Shown: piece by piece, positions 53,238 through 64,000 of the stretch
Position numbering within the stretch: position 1 is the stretch's first letter
Layout of the letters: every line of letters starts with the position of its first letter
Assembly: GCA_039602395.1 (NCBI GenBank)
Contig: JBCNJP010000023.1
Coordinates: 96,736,030-96,800,029 of the forward strand
Direction of reading: 5' to 3'
DNA from: Deinandra increscens subsp. villosa
Taxonomy: Eukaryota > Streptophyta > Magnoliopsida > Asterales > Asteraceae
Length of the DNA stretch: 64,000 nt
Program-made: the position numbers and the translations under genes
Notes under the pieces: generated by a model
The model's database searches: none
What the model was told of the DNA's origin: nothing
The model's input: the letters and a program-made list of their open reading frames with translations, nothing else

Positions 53238-54257
53238 AGAAACTAAACTTGTTCACCAAGTAAACAAACATATATCATTTTAAAAATTAAAAGTTTACGT
53301 GTTCAATCCTAATCATTTATAAAATTAAGTACTTCACACAATTATCCAAAAAAATAATAATAAATGAATATAAAAATAGAATATGAAACAACATAAACAA
53401 ACGTATTTCCAAACATTCACGGACATAACATGTTTTCATGTTCATTCATTTAATTAATACGTAACAATGGAAGATATCGATGAATTGATTTGGGTTATCC
53501 CTTCCTCTCCGTATTTTCTTCTTCTCTTCTTTTTATCGATCCAGTATGCTTGATTAACATTTGATTCATAACACTAACATGTTGAATCTCGTATGTCCAC
53601 ACACCCACCTCAGCATCCTCATCTCCATCGCCTCTTCTTGATTCACCAAACAATTAGTTTTCATTTAACATAGCTTATCGAACCACAACTCTATAGAATT
53701 TCCCTGTCTAACATAAAATAAATAAGGAACAAAAATTACACACCGTCTTGTGTTAAATATTTTCTGATATGAAAGAAAGCAAAACGTGTAACTAATTATT
53801 TACATATTCTCACATTTCAGAAAATATTTATGTTTTAGTTTATAGTTTTTTTTAGATCGGCTTATTCTCGCACTATATTAACAATAACAATTGCAAGCTA
53901 ATATGAATAATTATCTTCTCTTATTCGTTCACATGGTATCCTTTGGTGGATGCCATGTGATGTCCTTTGGATATTTTTCCCACCACTCTATTGGTCTATG
54001 TAACAATATTTGACGGATTTCACCATGTAATTTTTTTCCCCTCTTTTTTTAGTATTTATGTTCTTTTTTACATTGTGTTTTACCATTGAAAATAGTCTAT
54101 ATATCTGCGTTATCTCACGACAACGTACATGTTATAAATCTAGTTTACCATATGACTAGTGAAACTTTAAACCAAAGAAAGTTTACTTCTTGTCGTATCA
54201 AATACCTATACTTTTACCATAAAAATAAAAATAGACATGTAAATTAAATTAAAGCAT
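53238..54257. other. AT-rich intergenic DNA
   Basis: No gene or delimited repeat recognised upstream of the SINE. Confidence 0.5.
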
Positions 54258-54436
54258 AGGAGAGGAAGTTCCGCCAATGAGCCCTTGTTCTAGTGGTCAA
54301 GGGGGAGGTGGTAAGGCTTTGCCTACCTGGAGGTCCTGGGTTCAAACCTAGGCATTGACAGTTATTTGGTGATTTATGGGGTTAAATTAGGAGTTTGTAA
54401 TAGTTTAGCCGTTCAAAAAAAAGGAAAGGAAGTTCC
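54258..54436 (+). mobile_element. tRNA-derived SINE with 15-bp TSD
   Basis: The body (54273-54421) starts GCCAATGAGCCC and contains an A-box-like TTCTAGTGGTCAAGGG and a B box GGGTTCAAACC (about 54339-54350), the internal RNA polymerase III promoter of tRNA-related SINEs. It ends GTTCAAAAAAA. Near-identical 15-bp direct repeats (AGGAGAGGAAGTTCC at 54258-54272 and AGGAAAGGAAGTTCC at 54422-54436) flank it. It is inserted immediately upstream of the RPL9 promoter elements. Confidence 0.88.
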
Positions 54437-54437
54437 T

Positions 54438-54534
54438 GGCCCATTAAGACATTACAAGCCCATTTCAGTTTTAGTGTGTACACTACTACATATACCATCT
54501 CCCTTCGTAGCCTTTCTCCACCCCTAAACCCTAA
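54438..54534 (+). promoter_or_regulatory. RPL9 promoter: site II motifs and telo-box
   Basis: Two site II elements (GGCCCA at 54438-54443 and AGCCCA at 54457-54462) and a telo-box AAACCCTAA (54526-54534) precede the ATG at 54587. This pairing is typical of plant ribosomal protein genes and links them to proliferating tissue. The leader is C/T-rich. Confidence 0.75.
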
Positions 54535-54586
54535 TTTCTAACCACCCGGCCGCCGGCGCTTCAGAAGCCAGGAGAATTAGGGCAAA

Positions 54587-56007
54587 ATGAAGACCATCTT
54601 ATCATCGGAGACGATGGACATCCCCGAAGGGATAGAGATCACGATCAAGGCCAAGATCATCGAAGTGAAAGGACCTCGTGGAACCCTAACTCGCAATTTC
54701 AAGCATCTCAATCTCGATTTCATGCTCATTACAGACGAGGAGACCGGGAAACGGAAGCTCAAGGTTGACGCATGGTTCGGATCTCGCAAAACCACCGCCG
54801 CTATCCGTACCGCGCTCAGCCACGTAAGCAACCTCATCATCGGTGTTACGCAGGGGTTCCGGTACAAGATGCGGTTTGTGTACGCGCATTTTCCGATCAA
54901 CGCTAGCATCACTAACAGCAACTCGGCGATTGAGATCCGGAACTTTTTAGGTGAAAAGAAGGTACGAGTTTTACATAATTTCTCACTTAATTAGATGTAT
55001 TATGATCATTTGTTAATTTTAATTGCTGATTTTGATTCATTATGTTTAGTTTCTAGCTTCGATTGCTTATGAACAGAATCGTTAATCGTTTATTCTCTGT
55101 GGTATCAAATTAGATACTGTATTTGATTTGATGTGGAAGATATAACTGTAATAAATTGATGTCGAAGGTTTATATCAGTTATAAAAATTGCTTGCTTATT
55201 CAACTGTGTAAGCCTTGTACACTAGGCTAAGTTATAAGTAGCTGTGGCTCTTTCATGAATTGTGCCTCTTAGATTTTGTGTTCAGGATGTAGTGCATATA
55301 GCTTATTTACATAGGTTATTTATTTCTAAATTCTGAGTTTATGATGATTTAAACGAAGTAAGTATATAAAAAGAGTGTTACATTAATACCTTATTGCATC
55401 GGTTCTCCAAAGCTTGTGGGAAACAAGTCTATACTCACTAGGTTGCTATAATTTGGGGCAATTCTCTATATTTTTAAGAATTTGAATATTTTCTAGTTTC
55501 TCTAATATTCGTTACTTAACTGTTATTAATCTGTGTGCTTCTTTTAATCCTAGTTATTCTGCAGTTAATATCATTTCTTTCAAGTATTACACTATGCCAT
55601 GAGGTAACATGTTTTTTGTTACTATCAAACAGGTGAGGAAGGTTGATATGCTTGAAGGAGTGACTGTTGTTAGATCAGAGAAGGTTAAGGATGAGCTTAT
55701 TCTTGATGGAAATGACATTGAACTTGTTTCCAGATCTTGTGCTCTCATTAACCAGGTATCTTTTTTGATAAATTTATTGACTTGGGCTACTTTTGAACAT
55801 ACCAACACTTGGATTTTCAAATAAAAATATCATTTTTTTTACAAAGTTGTTGATGGAGATGGCACCGAACTTGTTTTGTCTATAAAGATGGTTAATTGTT
55901 GGATTTTGTATGTGCAGAAATGTCATGTGAAGAACAAAGATATCAGGAAGTTTCTTGATGGTATTTACGTGAGTGACAAGGCAAAGATAGAAGAGGGTGA
56001 AAACTAA
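54587..56007 (+). CDS. RPL9: 60S ribosomal protein L9 (uL6)
   Basis: Three exons: 54587-54961, 55633-55755 and 55918-56007 (TAA); 195 aa, the usual length of plant L9. It begins [20 protein letters not shown]. The uL6 signature is spread over [19 protein letters not shown] and [20 protein letters not shown]. Exon 2 starts [20 protein letters not shown], and exon 3 encodes [20 protein letters not shown] to EEGEN. It is a component of the cytosolic large subunit near the GTPase-associated centre. All junctions are GT-AG and in frame. No defect is seen. Confidence 0.96.
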
Positions 56008-58025
56008 GTTTGATTGATAGGTAGTGAAATCCATCTTGTTATTTTCTGCTGCTCCTGCTGCACTTTTTTCAGACTTTGTTTTCGAGTTGTCAAGTTTTGG
56101 AACTTCTATTTCTATTTTATCATCTTTTTGGTCTTGTTTTACATGCCTTAATTCCATCATTAAAGGATTTAAACATTCCTTCCTCCAAAGGGTTGTTTCA
56201 TTAATCAAGTCTTTTTTAGATTTTAATTTCTTCTAAAATTTACTGACCATACATTTGATGAAATTTGGACTTTAAACAATAGACGCTTTTTTAGATTTTA
56301 AGTCTAACACTGCAACTAAACTCTAATGTAGCTGTTACTACACTAGTTGAACTTCCTATTGCATAACATGATTTCTAACAAGCCTAATTACCTTTGGAAT
56401 ATCATGGTATATGTATATGGAATGTCTTGCTATAAACTCAACCTAAATTGTTTCTAAGTTCAATAAACAAAATGAAGGGGAATTTATGAGAGAAAAGAAA
56501 GGGAGAGAAGTGAAATGTTTTATATTTTATGTGTTCATAGTTTGAAAAGAAAGAAAATAAGTATTTATGTCTTTCTGAGTTGTTGGAGAGAAAAGAAAAA
56601 CACAGGATAATCTTATTGAAAAGCTATATTCTGAGTTGGAGAGAAAAGAAAAACACAGGATAATCTCATTGAAAAGCTATATGATTTTATAATAGATTAA
56701 GTGGAAATAGTAAATAACAAGCATTTTTTCTTTCCTCCCTTTCCTTCTAATTTGGAAGGAAAGCTAGGAAGGAAAATGTTAGAAAATTTTCCTTCTAATT
56801 GATCCTCTCTTACTTGTTTAAAAAAAACTTGGAAACACAATTTTTTTCACTTTCTTTCTAATTCTTTTCAAGATAGAGTGTAAAAGCGGCTTGTTCATTT
56901 TAGTGCCTATACATCTTAAGTTTTAAAATATCTACCAAAGTAAACAACTAAGGATGGGCAATGTGGGTATCGGCAACCCTTAGACTTCTGGCTTCCATTC
57001 GGTTACTACGCCTAGCACATTCGGTTACCACCAATCGGTTTCAAATGAGTAGCCGCTAGGCTTCATCTTGTCGAATCTAGTCGAAGGAGAAAGAGTCGTT
57101 AGAAATGGTTTTGGACCGTTGGAACGGCAACTAGCCCAATGGTTTTGGACCGTTGGAATGTCTGCTTCAATGCAAACACGTGACCACTCATCCAAAAGCG
57201 TACATAAAAAAAACTCGTCTTGAAATAGCTATCTGTCTTGAAATAGCTATCATAAATATAGTGATTAATTTCAAAAACATTTACCACACTAACTCATGGC
57301 AGACATACCATCTCGCTTAAACTTTCCATGGAAATCACTTGCATCTAAGAATTATGCAAATATGGTTAATATTAATTCATTTATATAGACTTGTTATTAT
57401 ACAAAATAAATTGGTACATAAACTTACTCACATCAATCTAGTTATATATAATCTCACACAAGCTTATCTCTAACATCACAAGAATACTAACAACCAAATT
57501 CACACAACTCATGCTGGTGACAAACAACTCAATAGTCACAACTACATACCACATGCAATTAATTTCTCAATTTATATATGCACATACCATACTTCATTCA
57601 AACAACAACATAATATACATACTAAATAAAATCTCACTCAACACAACAGTAATCAAAATGTCATGAACAGTTTTAAAAACGGTTACGGGTTGAACTCTTG
57701 GATCCCGATTAAAGTGAATGTCTTTTAAGGCCTCTTATGAGGATTTACGGGTCACAGATCTAAAAAAAAAATAGGCCCCATTTGACAAAGCAATCAAATA
57801 GAAAAAGTTATTAAATAAGACAAAAATAATAATTTGTAGCTATAAACATAAGATAATTATAGTTTTTAAATGACATTCTAGGTAGTTAACTGACATTGAA
57901 TGACCGCTTAAACAAACGGCTCCCACTCTTACACGAGTAAACACAATAAACAAAACTAGTTAAAAGGAAAAATATCCCTTGAAATCATCATTCAGCAGCT
58001 TGCTTTAAGAAGTAGCAGGCAACAT
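56008..58025. other. Intergenic region between RPL9 and the TFIIE beta gene
   Basis: The first few hundred bases are RPL9 3' UTR. Around 56590-56680 a 50-bp segment (TCTGAGTTG...AGAAAAGAAAAACACAGGAT) is duplicated. Around 56957-57165 GGGTATCGGCAACCC, CATTCGGTTACCA and a doubled GGTTTTGGACCGTTGGAA recall the left end of the Harbinger element at 51460, so it may be a related fragment. No gene found. Confidence 0.5.
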
Positions 58026-59017
58026 CTAGCATTGGTGGTAAGTTTTGTCCACTGTGATATCAATCTTCTTTTTCTTATTGTTATTCTTATCTTCATCAGC
58101 TTTGTTCAAAATATTATCATTCTTCTGAGCCATTCTTTTTCTCCTCTTAGCGGTCTTCGTCCCGTGGATATCGGGCATGTTAGCCGGCAGCTCGATTGAC
58201 CAGAATAACTTCTTGAGCTCATCGTCAACGCTGATGGGGGGGACTTCACGACCAGCATACGTTGGGTACACTACCAAGTCGTCAGTTCGTATCATCCAGA
58301 TATGACCCGAATCTTTCAGGTCCTGAGCGAGCAAGCAAGGAAGGAAGCAGCATCAGATGTTTCATGTTCACCGACTGAAACCTACCTAAAGCTAGCTATA
58401 TAAAACAAATTACCTGCAAATCTTTCTTGACAGTTTTGTATTCAGCTGTAAGATCACGAAAACGGACACCATCTGGAGATCCCTGTAGCAATTTCACAAG
58501 TTCTGCCCGGTCTCTCACATTATAGTTGGACTGTAAATAACAAATCAGGATTAGCTAGTTACTTTTATTATTTATTATAACATTTGATTAATGCCGTCTA
58601 TATGTATGTATATAAAGACTGATTAAGAATATTATTACCGTGTAAGAGAAACGTTTTTCATCAATGTGAACATTTGGGTGTTCCCACAAACTTGTAAACA
58701 AGAGCGTATCGTCTATGACATCAACATTGCATGCTTCGTTTACTTGCTCAACCGTAAAGGACTGCGGCCTTGACTGTAGTAGACAGATAGATACACCAAA
58801 CCATAATTAAATTAAAATATGTATATATATATGTAATGTAAGGTGTTGTAAGGAGACGTACCTCACGTAGAAGATCAAGGATTCGTCTCGTTTCAGGTGC
58901 TCGAGGATTGGAGGGTGCATTAGAGATGTATCTAACTACGGGACGGAAACCAGGAGTTCGAAACTCAAATTTAATAGAACCAGGAGTTGGTGTTGCAGTA
59001 TATGTAGGTCTCCCCAT
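58026..59017 (-). CDS. Transcription initiation factor IIE subunit beta (TFIIE beta)
   Basis: Minus strand, four exons, all phase 0: 58862-59017, 58639-58773, 58414-58530, 58026-58322 (TAG); 234 aa. The N-terminus (MGRPTYTATPTPGSIKFEF) is unlike the usual longer leader. The TFIIE beta winged-helix core follows: FTVEQVNEACNVDV, NVHIDEKRFSYT, NVRDRAELVKLLQ, FRDLTAEYKTVKKDLQDLKD, GHIWMIRTDD and SVDDELKKLFWSIELP. The tail is lysine-rich (AKRRKRMAQK, NNNKKKKIDI), as in other family members. The nuclear protein works with TFIIE alpha to recruit TFIIH in RNA polymerase II pre-initiation complexes. It is about 45 residues shorter than typical plant TFIIE beta, so it may be a diverged paralogue. Confidence 0.85.
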
Positions 59018-59149
59018 TGGTAATTGGTTGGTTAGTTAGTTATGATCAACTGCTGTTGCTTGCTGCCACCTGAATAGATAAAACTTATTATTATTATTAT
59101 TGTTAATAAGGATGGATTATGATTTGAGGAGATACAATATGTCTATCTG

Positions 59150-59220
59150 CAGTAAACAAAAAAGAAAAACCAATTAAGGCTTGCTTGCTTGCTTTTTTTT
59201 TTTTTTTTTTTTTTTTGAAA
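59150..59220 (-). repeat. Poly-T tract in the presumed 5' UTR intron of the TFIIE beta gene
   Basis: A run of about 26 T (59190-59215) preceded by TTGCTTGCTTGC-type repeats. On the minus strand it is an A tract that could be the tail of a small retroelement. No coding content. Confidence 0.6.
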
Positions 59221-59609
59221 AGGAGGACTAATAGAACTAAGTAGTAAGAGTCTTAACGAAGATTTGCATCTGTTGAAAAACAAAAACTCAATTAAGTAAC
59301 AAAACCAAAACAAATTTATCACATATACATATACATATATTTCGTTTCGTTATCAAGGTGATCAACAAATCAATTAAGACCTAAAATTGGCAAAATTGTA
59401 AAAACTGAAAGCCTCATATTAGAATATCATACGGAGACAGAATTAGCATCCATAAATTGCAATTAGACCTAAGAAACTACACAAATCGAAGGAAATACAA
59501 TAGAATTTCATACAACAAAAAGAATAATGACATGAAACTACACAAATCGAAGACGACTGATGGATATAAGTTCTTGATTTTGAGATTAATCGGTCTGTGT
59601 AAAAGAAAA

Positions 59610-59720
59610 TTACCTCTAGGGTTCTTTGTGTTAAACTGGGAGAGCTAGATGTCACCGGAATGTTAACCGTAATTTGCAAATCGTATACGAAGGAAACTGC
59701 AACTTATTACTAAAACTTGT
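59610..59720 (-). other. Probable 5' UTR first exon of the TFIIE beta gene
   Basis: On the minus strand a leader exon ends in AACCCTAGAG-GTAATTTTC (donor near 59612). The acceptor just upstream of the ATG is TCTATTCAG-GTGGCAGC (about 59070). An ATG within this exon (59677-59679) could open a short upstream reading frame. Confidence 0.5.
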
Positions 59721-59747
59721 TAATTGAAACCACAAAGGGAATGCTCC

Positions 59748-59755
59748 TATTTATA
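59748..59755 (-). promoter_or_regulatory. TATA box of the TFIIE beta gene
   Basis: TATAAATA on the minus strand, about 30 bp before the presumed leader exon. A second TATA-like CTATAAATAGA occurs at 60128-60138 (minus) and could serve an alternative start. Confidence 0.5.
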
Positions 59756-60139
59756 AGACTTACATGCGTGGTGACCAAGATAGGTTAACACCGACTCAAA
59801 CAAATAAACTTAGATAAACGTTAACAAATAAACTACTAATTAAATAGTCGTTTAATGATCCTTAAATCAAGATGAAAACACCTCAATCGTTACATGATTA
59901 TCAGATGGAATTAGACGTAAAAAGAATCATGATCCTTAAGGTTGTAAGATCTAAACCAAACTCTCTGTTAATAATCAAGATGAAAAGACCTAAATCGTTG
60001 CGTGATTATTAGATCGAGACGTAAAAGTCAAAAGTTTAAAGCCAGCTACCGATCAAAATTTTAGAGTGAAATCGGTGACGAAGAAGATGGGTTATTCGCT
60101 TGATGAAGGAAAGGGGTGAAGTGGTGGTCTATTTATAGA

Positions 60140-62220
60140 ACAAGTAAGGCGGTGGTTCACGCAAAGGAAATTTATTTATTAAATTTTTTTTTTTTACATT
60201 TACATATATCTCACTAGTAAAGAAGATTTTAATTAGATATATCACCTCTTTAAATAAAATTGCCCATATACTCTTTTAATTTTAGGAAACCAACATTTGG
60301 GTTCTTTTAAATTAAAAGAACTCAAATTTAAAAGAAAATTTTAATGGTCCGATCTTTGTAACTCAAATCAGGATTCCACTTAACTTTGGAATTTCAATTT
60401 CAATATATCGTCGTAGTAATCTTCAATTGCTAGTCTAATTTTCAAATCATTTGAAGTACCCGTTTTAAATCGAAGCATCTTTTGGAGATGACTGATCGTC
60501 ACTTTCGTTGCAATCGTCACATCAGAACGAGGATCATCTCTGGTGGCCACCAGTCCGATCGTCTTCTCCGGTAACTTTTCTGGCGACACATCTACTCTCC
60601 TGGCCAACTTGATTCATCATCAACGAGCGAAGACAACCTTTATTTCACGGCGGATTGATCTGAGGATGTGTCAATGTTCGGATCGGATAGTGAAAACACG
60701 AGGATTTCATTGTGACGTTGAGCCAAGCACGATAGATTATTAAGGATTACAAGTAGCACAGGAAAACTACAGAGTTAGCCTCATAATCAGATAGTAAAAA
60801 CATCATCATAATTATTTAGAGGTGTAATAGAATAAAACCAAACATCATCACCAAGTCTTGGTTTTAAATTTGTTTTATCTATGATTATAAATTATAAATG
60901 TTCACGTTTTGTAAGTTCCTATATATATTAAGGATAATATTTGTAATTTAGTTTTTTATATATATATTTTCTGAACAGTGAATTTGGATCACTGTTACCG
61001 ACACCATCCGTCATCCGATAATCTTTATTCTTCGTTAAAAGAAAACTTATCATAAGTGATAAAACTTTATATTTTAACCTACAACCCTATTTTTGATATA
61101 TTTATATATATTTCCTTAGTAAGCCATTTAATTATATATATCCTCTTTTTCATATAAGATTACTCATTCAACGAAAAAACAAAAACAAAATCTATATATT
61201 AAACAATTATCAAGCCTCATCTCTTTACTTGATTATTTCGTCTATTTCGTCCCACCTTTTCTTTGGAGCCCTAATCCCCAATTTCAATATTTCACCAAAT
61301 TCATACCGCTTACGTGAGCACTAAAAAACAATCATATCGGTTTTCTATGCAGAAATATGCTAACTTAATTATTTACTTCAAAAAGTTTTTATCTGATTTA
61401 CTTACTTTGTGAATTGTTGTGTCATGTTTTCATTTTTCTTATATATAGGTCTTAAACGTTTAGTGCCATATCGGATGATGAGCTCAAGAAAGTTTGGGTA
61501 AATATGTAATAAGTGAGACTTTGAATACAAAAACTCATATTTTTAACGTCTTTTAAAGACCTCACTTTAACCATTTGATCTCTTTAACCATTTGATCTAA
61601 GGATCAAAGGTGATCGATCACGACTCTATCAGCATCAAATCAAACGATTGACTAGCTAAACTTCTAACTTGGGTCAACAGATATGTGATTTTGACCGGAT
61701 CAAGAAAGTTCGGGTAAATATGTATGTAATAAACGAGACTTAAATACAAACACTCATATGCAGTAGTCAGATCAAACATGAAAAGATTACGAACGTACCC
61801 TAATTTTATACTTTTGAAACTAACAGATTAGATGATCAATTCCCATTCCCATTCCCATTCCCATTCCCACAAATCAAAACCCTCCCAATCTGAAAACTCA
61901 GAAACGTATCAATGGCGGCATAATATACACGTTTTATTGACGTGGCTATATAGCTTGTCCGTCACCCCTATAACAAATAAATAACCTTAAACAAGTCACA
62001 AATAAACATTTAAGTCATAAATTACCATAGTAGAAGTCCAATACGTTTAATAATATAAAAAATAAACACATATTATTGAATTGATAGATATAAATATGAT
62101 TATTTTATAAAATGATATCCTATGGTATCGTTCACCGTACGGTTTTTTTTTATTTGGTATATAAACTATAAACTAAAAGTTAGAACATGGGTCTAGTATT
62201 TTTAGGTTTTTTATCTTTAA
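60140..62220. other. Intergenic region
   Basis: No gene supported. A hexanucleotide array (CCCATT)n lies at about 61838-61870. The stretch 61470-61745 holds a diverged duplication (TCAAGAAAGTTYGGGTAAAT at about 61486 and 61703). Confidence 0.5.
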
Positions 62221-62221
62221 T

Positions 62222-62563
62222 TGGGCCCACTACCTTCTGGGTGGAATTGCCACAACATGAGCGTTCTTCTTAGCAAGAATTATTACAGTAGGATAATGGC
62301 TAGGAGGATTTGAAAGTCATTATGGCATTACGATTTTCAAGGTTTAGCCAAGGCTTATGTCTTAACGAATCACACGTAGAGATATTGATAACACACAAAG
62401 AGTTAATGGTATTTCATAACTAATTGATTGAGCGGCAGCTCGTAGACCACCTAAAAAAGAATATTTATTATTTGAGCCATATCCTAACATAAGAAGGCCA
62501 ACAGGCGCAATATTTGAAATAGCAATCCATAAAAAAAACATCAATACTAGGAGCTTCTCTTGA
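62222..62563 (-). pseudogene. ndhA: Nuclear plastid insertion (NUPT): ndhA exon 1 end and intron start
   Basis: The minus strand reads [20 protein letters not shown], then [20 protein letters not shown], then [13 protein letters not shown], which is plastid NAD(P)H-quinone oxidoreductase subunit 1. It continues into GTGTGATTCG, the GTGYG 5' end of the ndhA group II intron, at about 62372. Intron-like sequence goes on to about 62222. Homology stops upstream (before FLW), so it is a truncated copy. Substitutions and the missing rest of the gene make it non-functional. Confidence 0.85.
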
Positions 62564-63340
62564 ACCAATGTTTGCGTTCTTTTCCTCAAACCCTTAATCA
62601 TAATCACTCGAGGAACCGCCAATCGATTAATCTGGAATTAATCACCGATTAATCGGGATTTCTGTAACACTAAAATTTACAAGACTAATCATCTTCTCAT
62701 TAAACATTATTCACACGTTCATTACTTGTGTTTTCTATTTTATTTAAATTAAACCAATCAAACTTTTTATTTATTATTTTACATATTTTTATTTAAGACC
62801 GACACTCGTATCAAACCCATCCCATCCGACCTCTTGGACCCCGACCCTTGCACCCGATCCAGCTAACCTTCGTTGCATGCGTCAAACCCAAACCGCCACC
62901 TTCACCCCATCAGTTTTGACTAATATTTCATTTTTGGAGTGTTTAAAATTTAAAAGTTTGATCTAAAAAGAACTATCTATATATAATATATAAAAATTTA
63001 AAATTTATAGGCCCCTAATCTGTGATGAGCTTCGTTTTGAAAAGAACTATCTATATAATAATATTAAAAAATAAAATTTATAGGCCCCTAATATAATGAG
63101 TTTATATTCCGTCACACTTCTCGTACATACTCGAGGCCCATATGGGGAGAATACCCAACTCGGGAAAATTTAATCACATTCTAATTTTTGCGCTAAGGTG
63201 ATTTGCAATAGAGTGTCAATTTGGGTTACATAAAGACATTCCTACTACTAAAAGAGGGAAATATAAGCAGAAAAATTTTGTATATCATTCTTTCTTGTGG
63301 GTTAAAAAAGAGGGCATTCAAGATGGAGGATTAGTGTAGA
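62564..63340. other. Intergenic DNA
   Basis: No gene recognised. ATCTATATA...AAATTTATAGGCCCCTAAT is repeated (about 62974-63020 and 63047-63091), a diverged local duplication. Confidence 0.5.
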
Positions 63341-63344
63341 CTTA

Positions 63345-63480
63345 GCATTACCTTGTAACTTTTTTCAGTTTCGTTATTGGCACTTTTGTTTGTGTTTGTA
63401 TTCTTGTTTTTTGGATGTTGTTTGGAGCATTGCCTCTTGATAGTGTTATGAATAAATAAAATTGCTGTTCAAAAGATAAA
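63345..63480 (+). mobile_element. Probable LINE 3' end
   Basis: TTTTTTGGATGTTGTTTGGA, followed by GCCTCTTGATAGTG and ATGAATAAATAAAATTGCTG with TTCAAAAGATAAAAAA, resembles the 3' untranslated end of plant LINEs. No coding part remains. Confidence 0.4.
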
Positions 63481-63746
63481 AAATCATCAAATCTTCACAA
63501 CTAAAAAAGCAGAAACACGCTATACGAAGGAAGTAAGGATCCATTTCATATGATGGTTTCTCTTCAGATTTCCCCTCAGTTAATTTGGTGAACAAAGTTC
63601 AAACTCAACATAAACTGATAACAAATGCATTCAAACCATCAACAGTTGTTCGTAACAGAAGCAAACCATAGAAATTAGAAAACATCAGAATTGTTCAGTA
63701 ACATCAAACAACACACTTAACCAGAAACAATCAAACAAACAAACAT

Positions 63747-64000
<254 letters not shown>

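Noticed and set aside
54577..54921. Minus-strand open frames opposite RPL9 exon 1
   Set aside because: Shadow of a strongly conserved plus-strand coding exon.

Overview
The window is nuclear DNA of a higher plant: AT-rich, with spliced genes (GT-AG introns of about 80 to 1,000 bp), many small DNA transposons, LTR and LINE debris, a plastid-DNA insertion, and one scaffold gap (500 Ns, 23385-23884). The kinase-PP2 gene architecture and the repeat types suggest a eudicot, probably an asterid and perhaps Asteraceae. That placement is inference.

Left third (1-24 kb): a kinase cluster mixed with transposons. Two paralogous, largely intronless pseudokinase genes (3509-4756 and 14325-15911) share the same replaced catalytic residues. 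They are followed by an apparently active kinase exon (16690-17670) and a second active kinase joined to two phloem-protein-2 (PP2) lectin domains (19122-23360). Every splice junction I could place keeps frame, so the last two, and possibly the second pseudokinase as well, could be one very large multi-kinase-PP2 gene. Downstream of pseudokinase copy 1, the duplicated flank is broken by a hAT-like element (8-bp target duplication, with the empty site preserved in the paralogous flank) and by a stack of fold-back MITEs in TA microsatellites. Between the two pseudokinases lie a decayed Ty1/copia element (minus strand, with a LINE fragment inside it) and a PIF/Harbinger transposase fragment.

Middle (24-34 kb): a small unrecognised gene next to the gap, then mostly repeats: a possible Ty3/gypsy LTR, a retroelement C-terminal fragment on the minus strand (30740-31507), and a 1,573-bp Mutator-like element (32057-33629) with 9-bp target duplications and arms of about 320 bp.

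Right half (34-64 kb): ordinary housekeeping genes. In order: a full 29-exon PICKLE-type CHD3 chromatin remodeller (35271-45369, +, 1,374 aa); a Golgi Qb-SNARE GOS1 (47051-50843, +, 221 aa, five exons); a PIF/Harbinger element and a Harbinger-type MITE; a tRNA-derived SINE abutting the promoter of ribosomal protein L9 (54587-56007, +, 195 aa); a TFIIE beta subunit gene (58026-59017, -, 234 aa); a nuclear copy of plastid ndhA spanning its exon 1/group II intron junction; and the end of a polyubiquitin gene running off the right edge (-).
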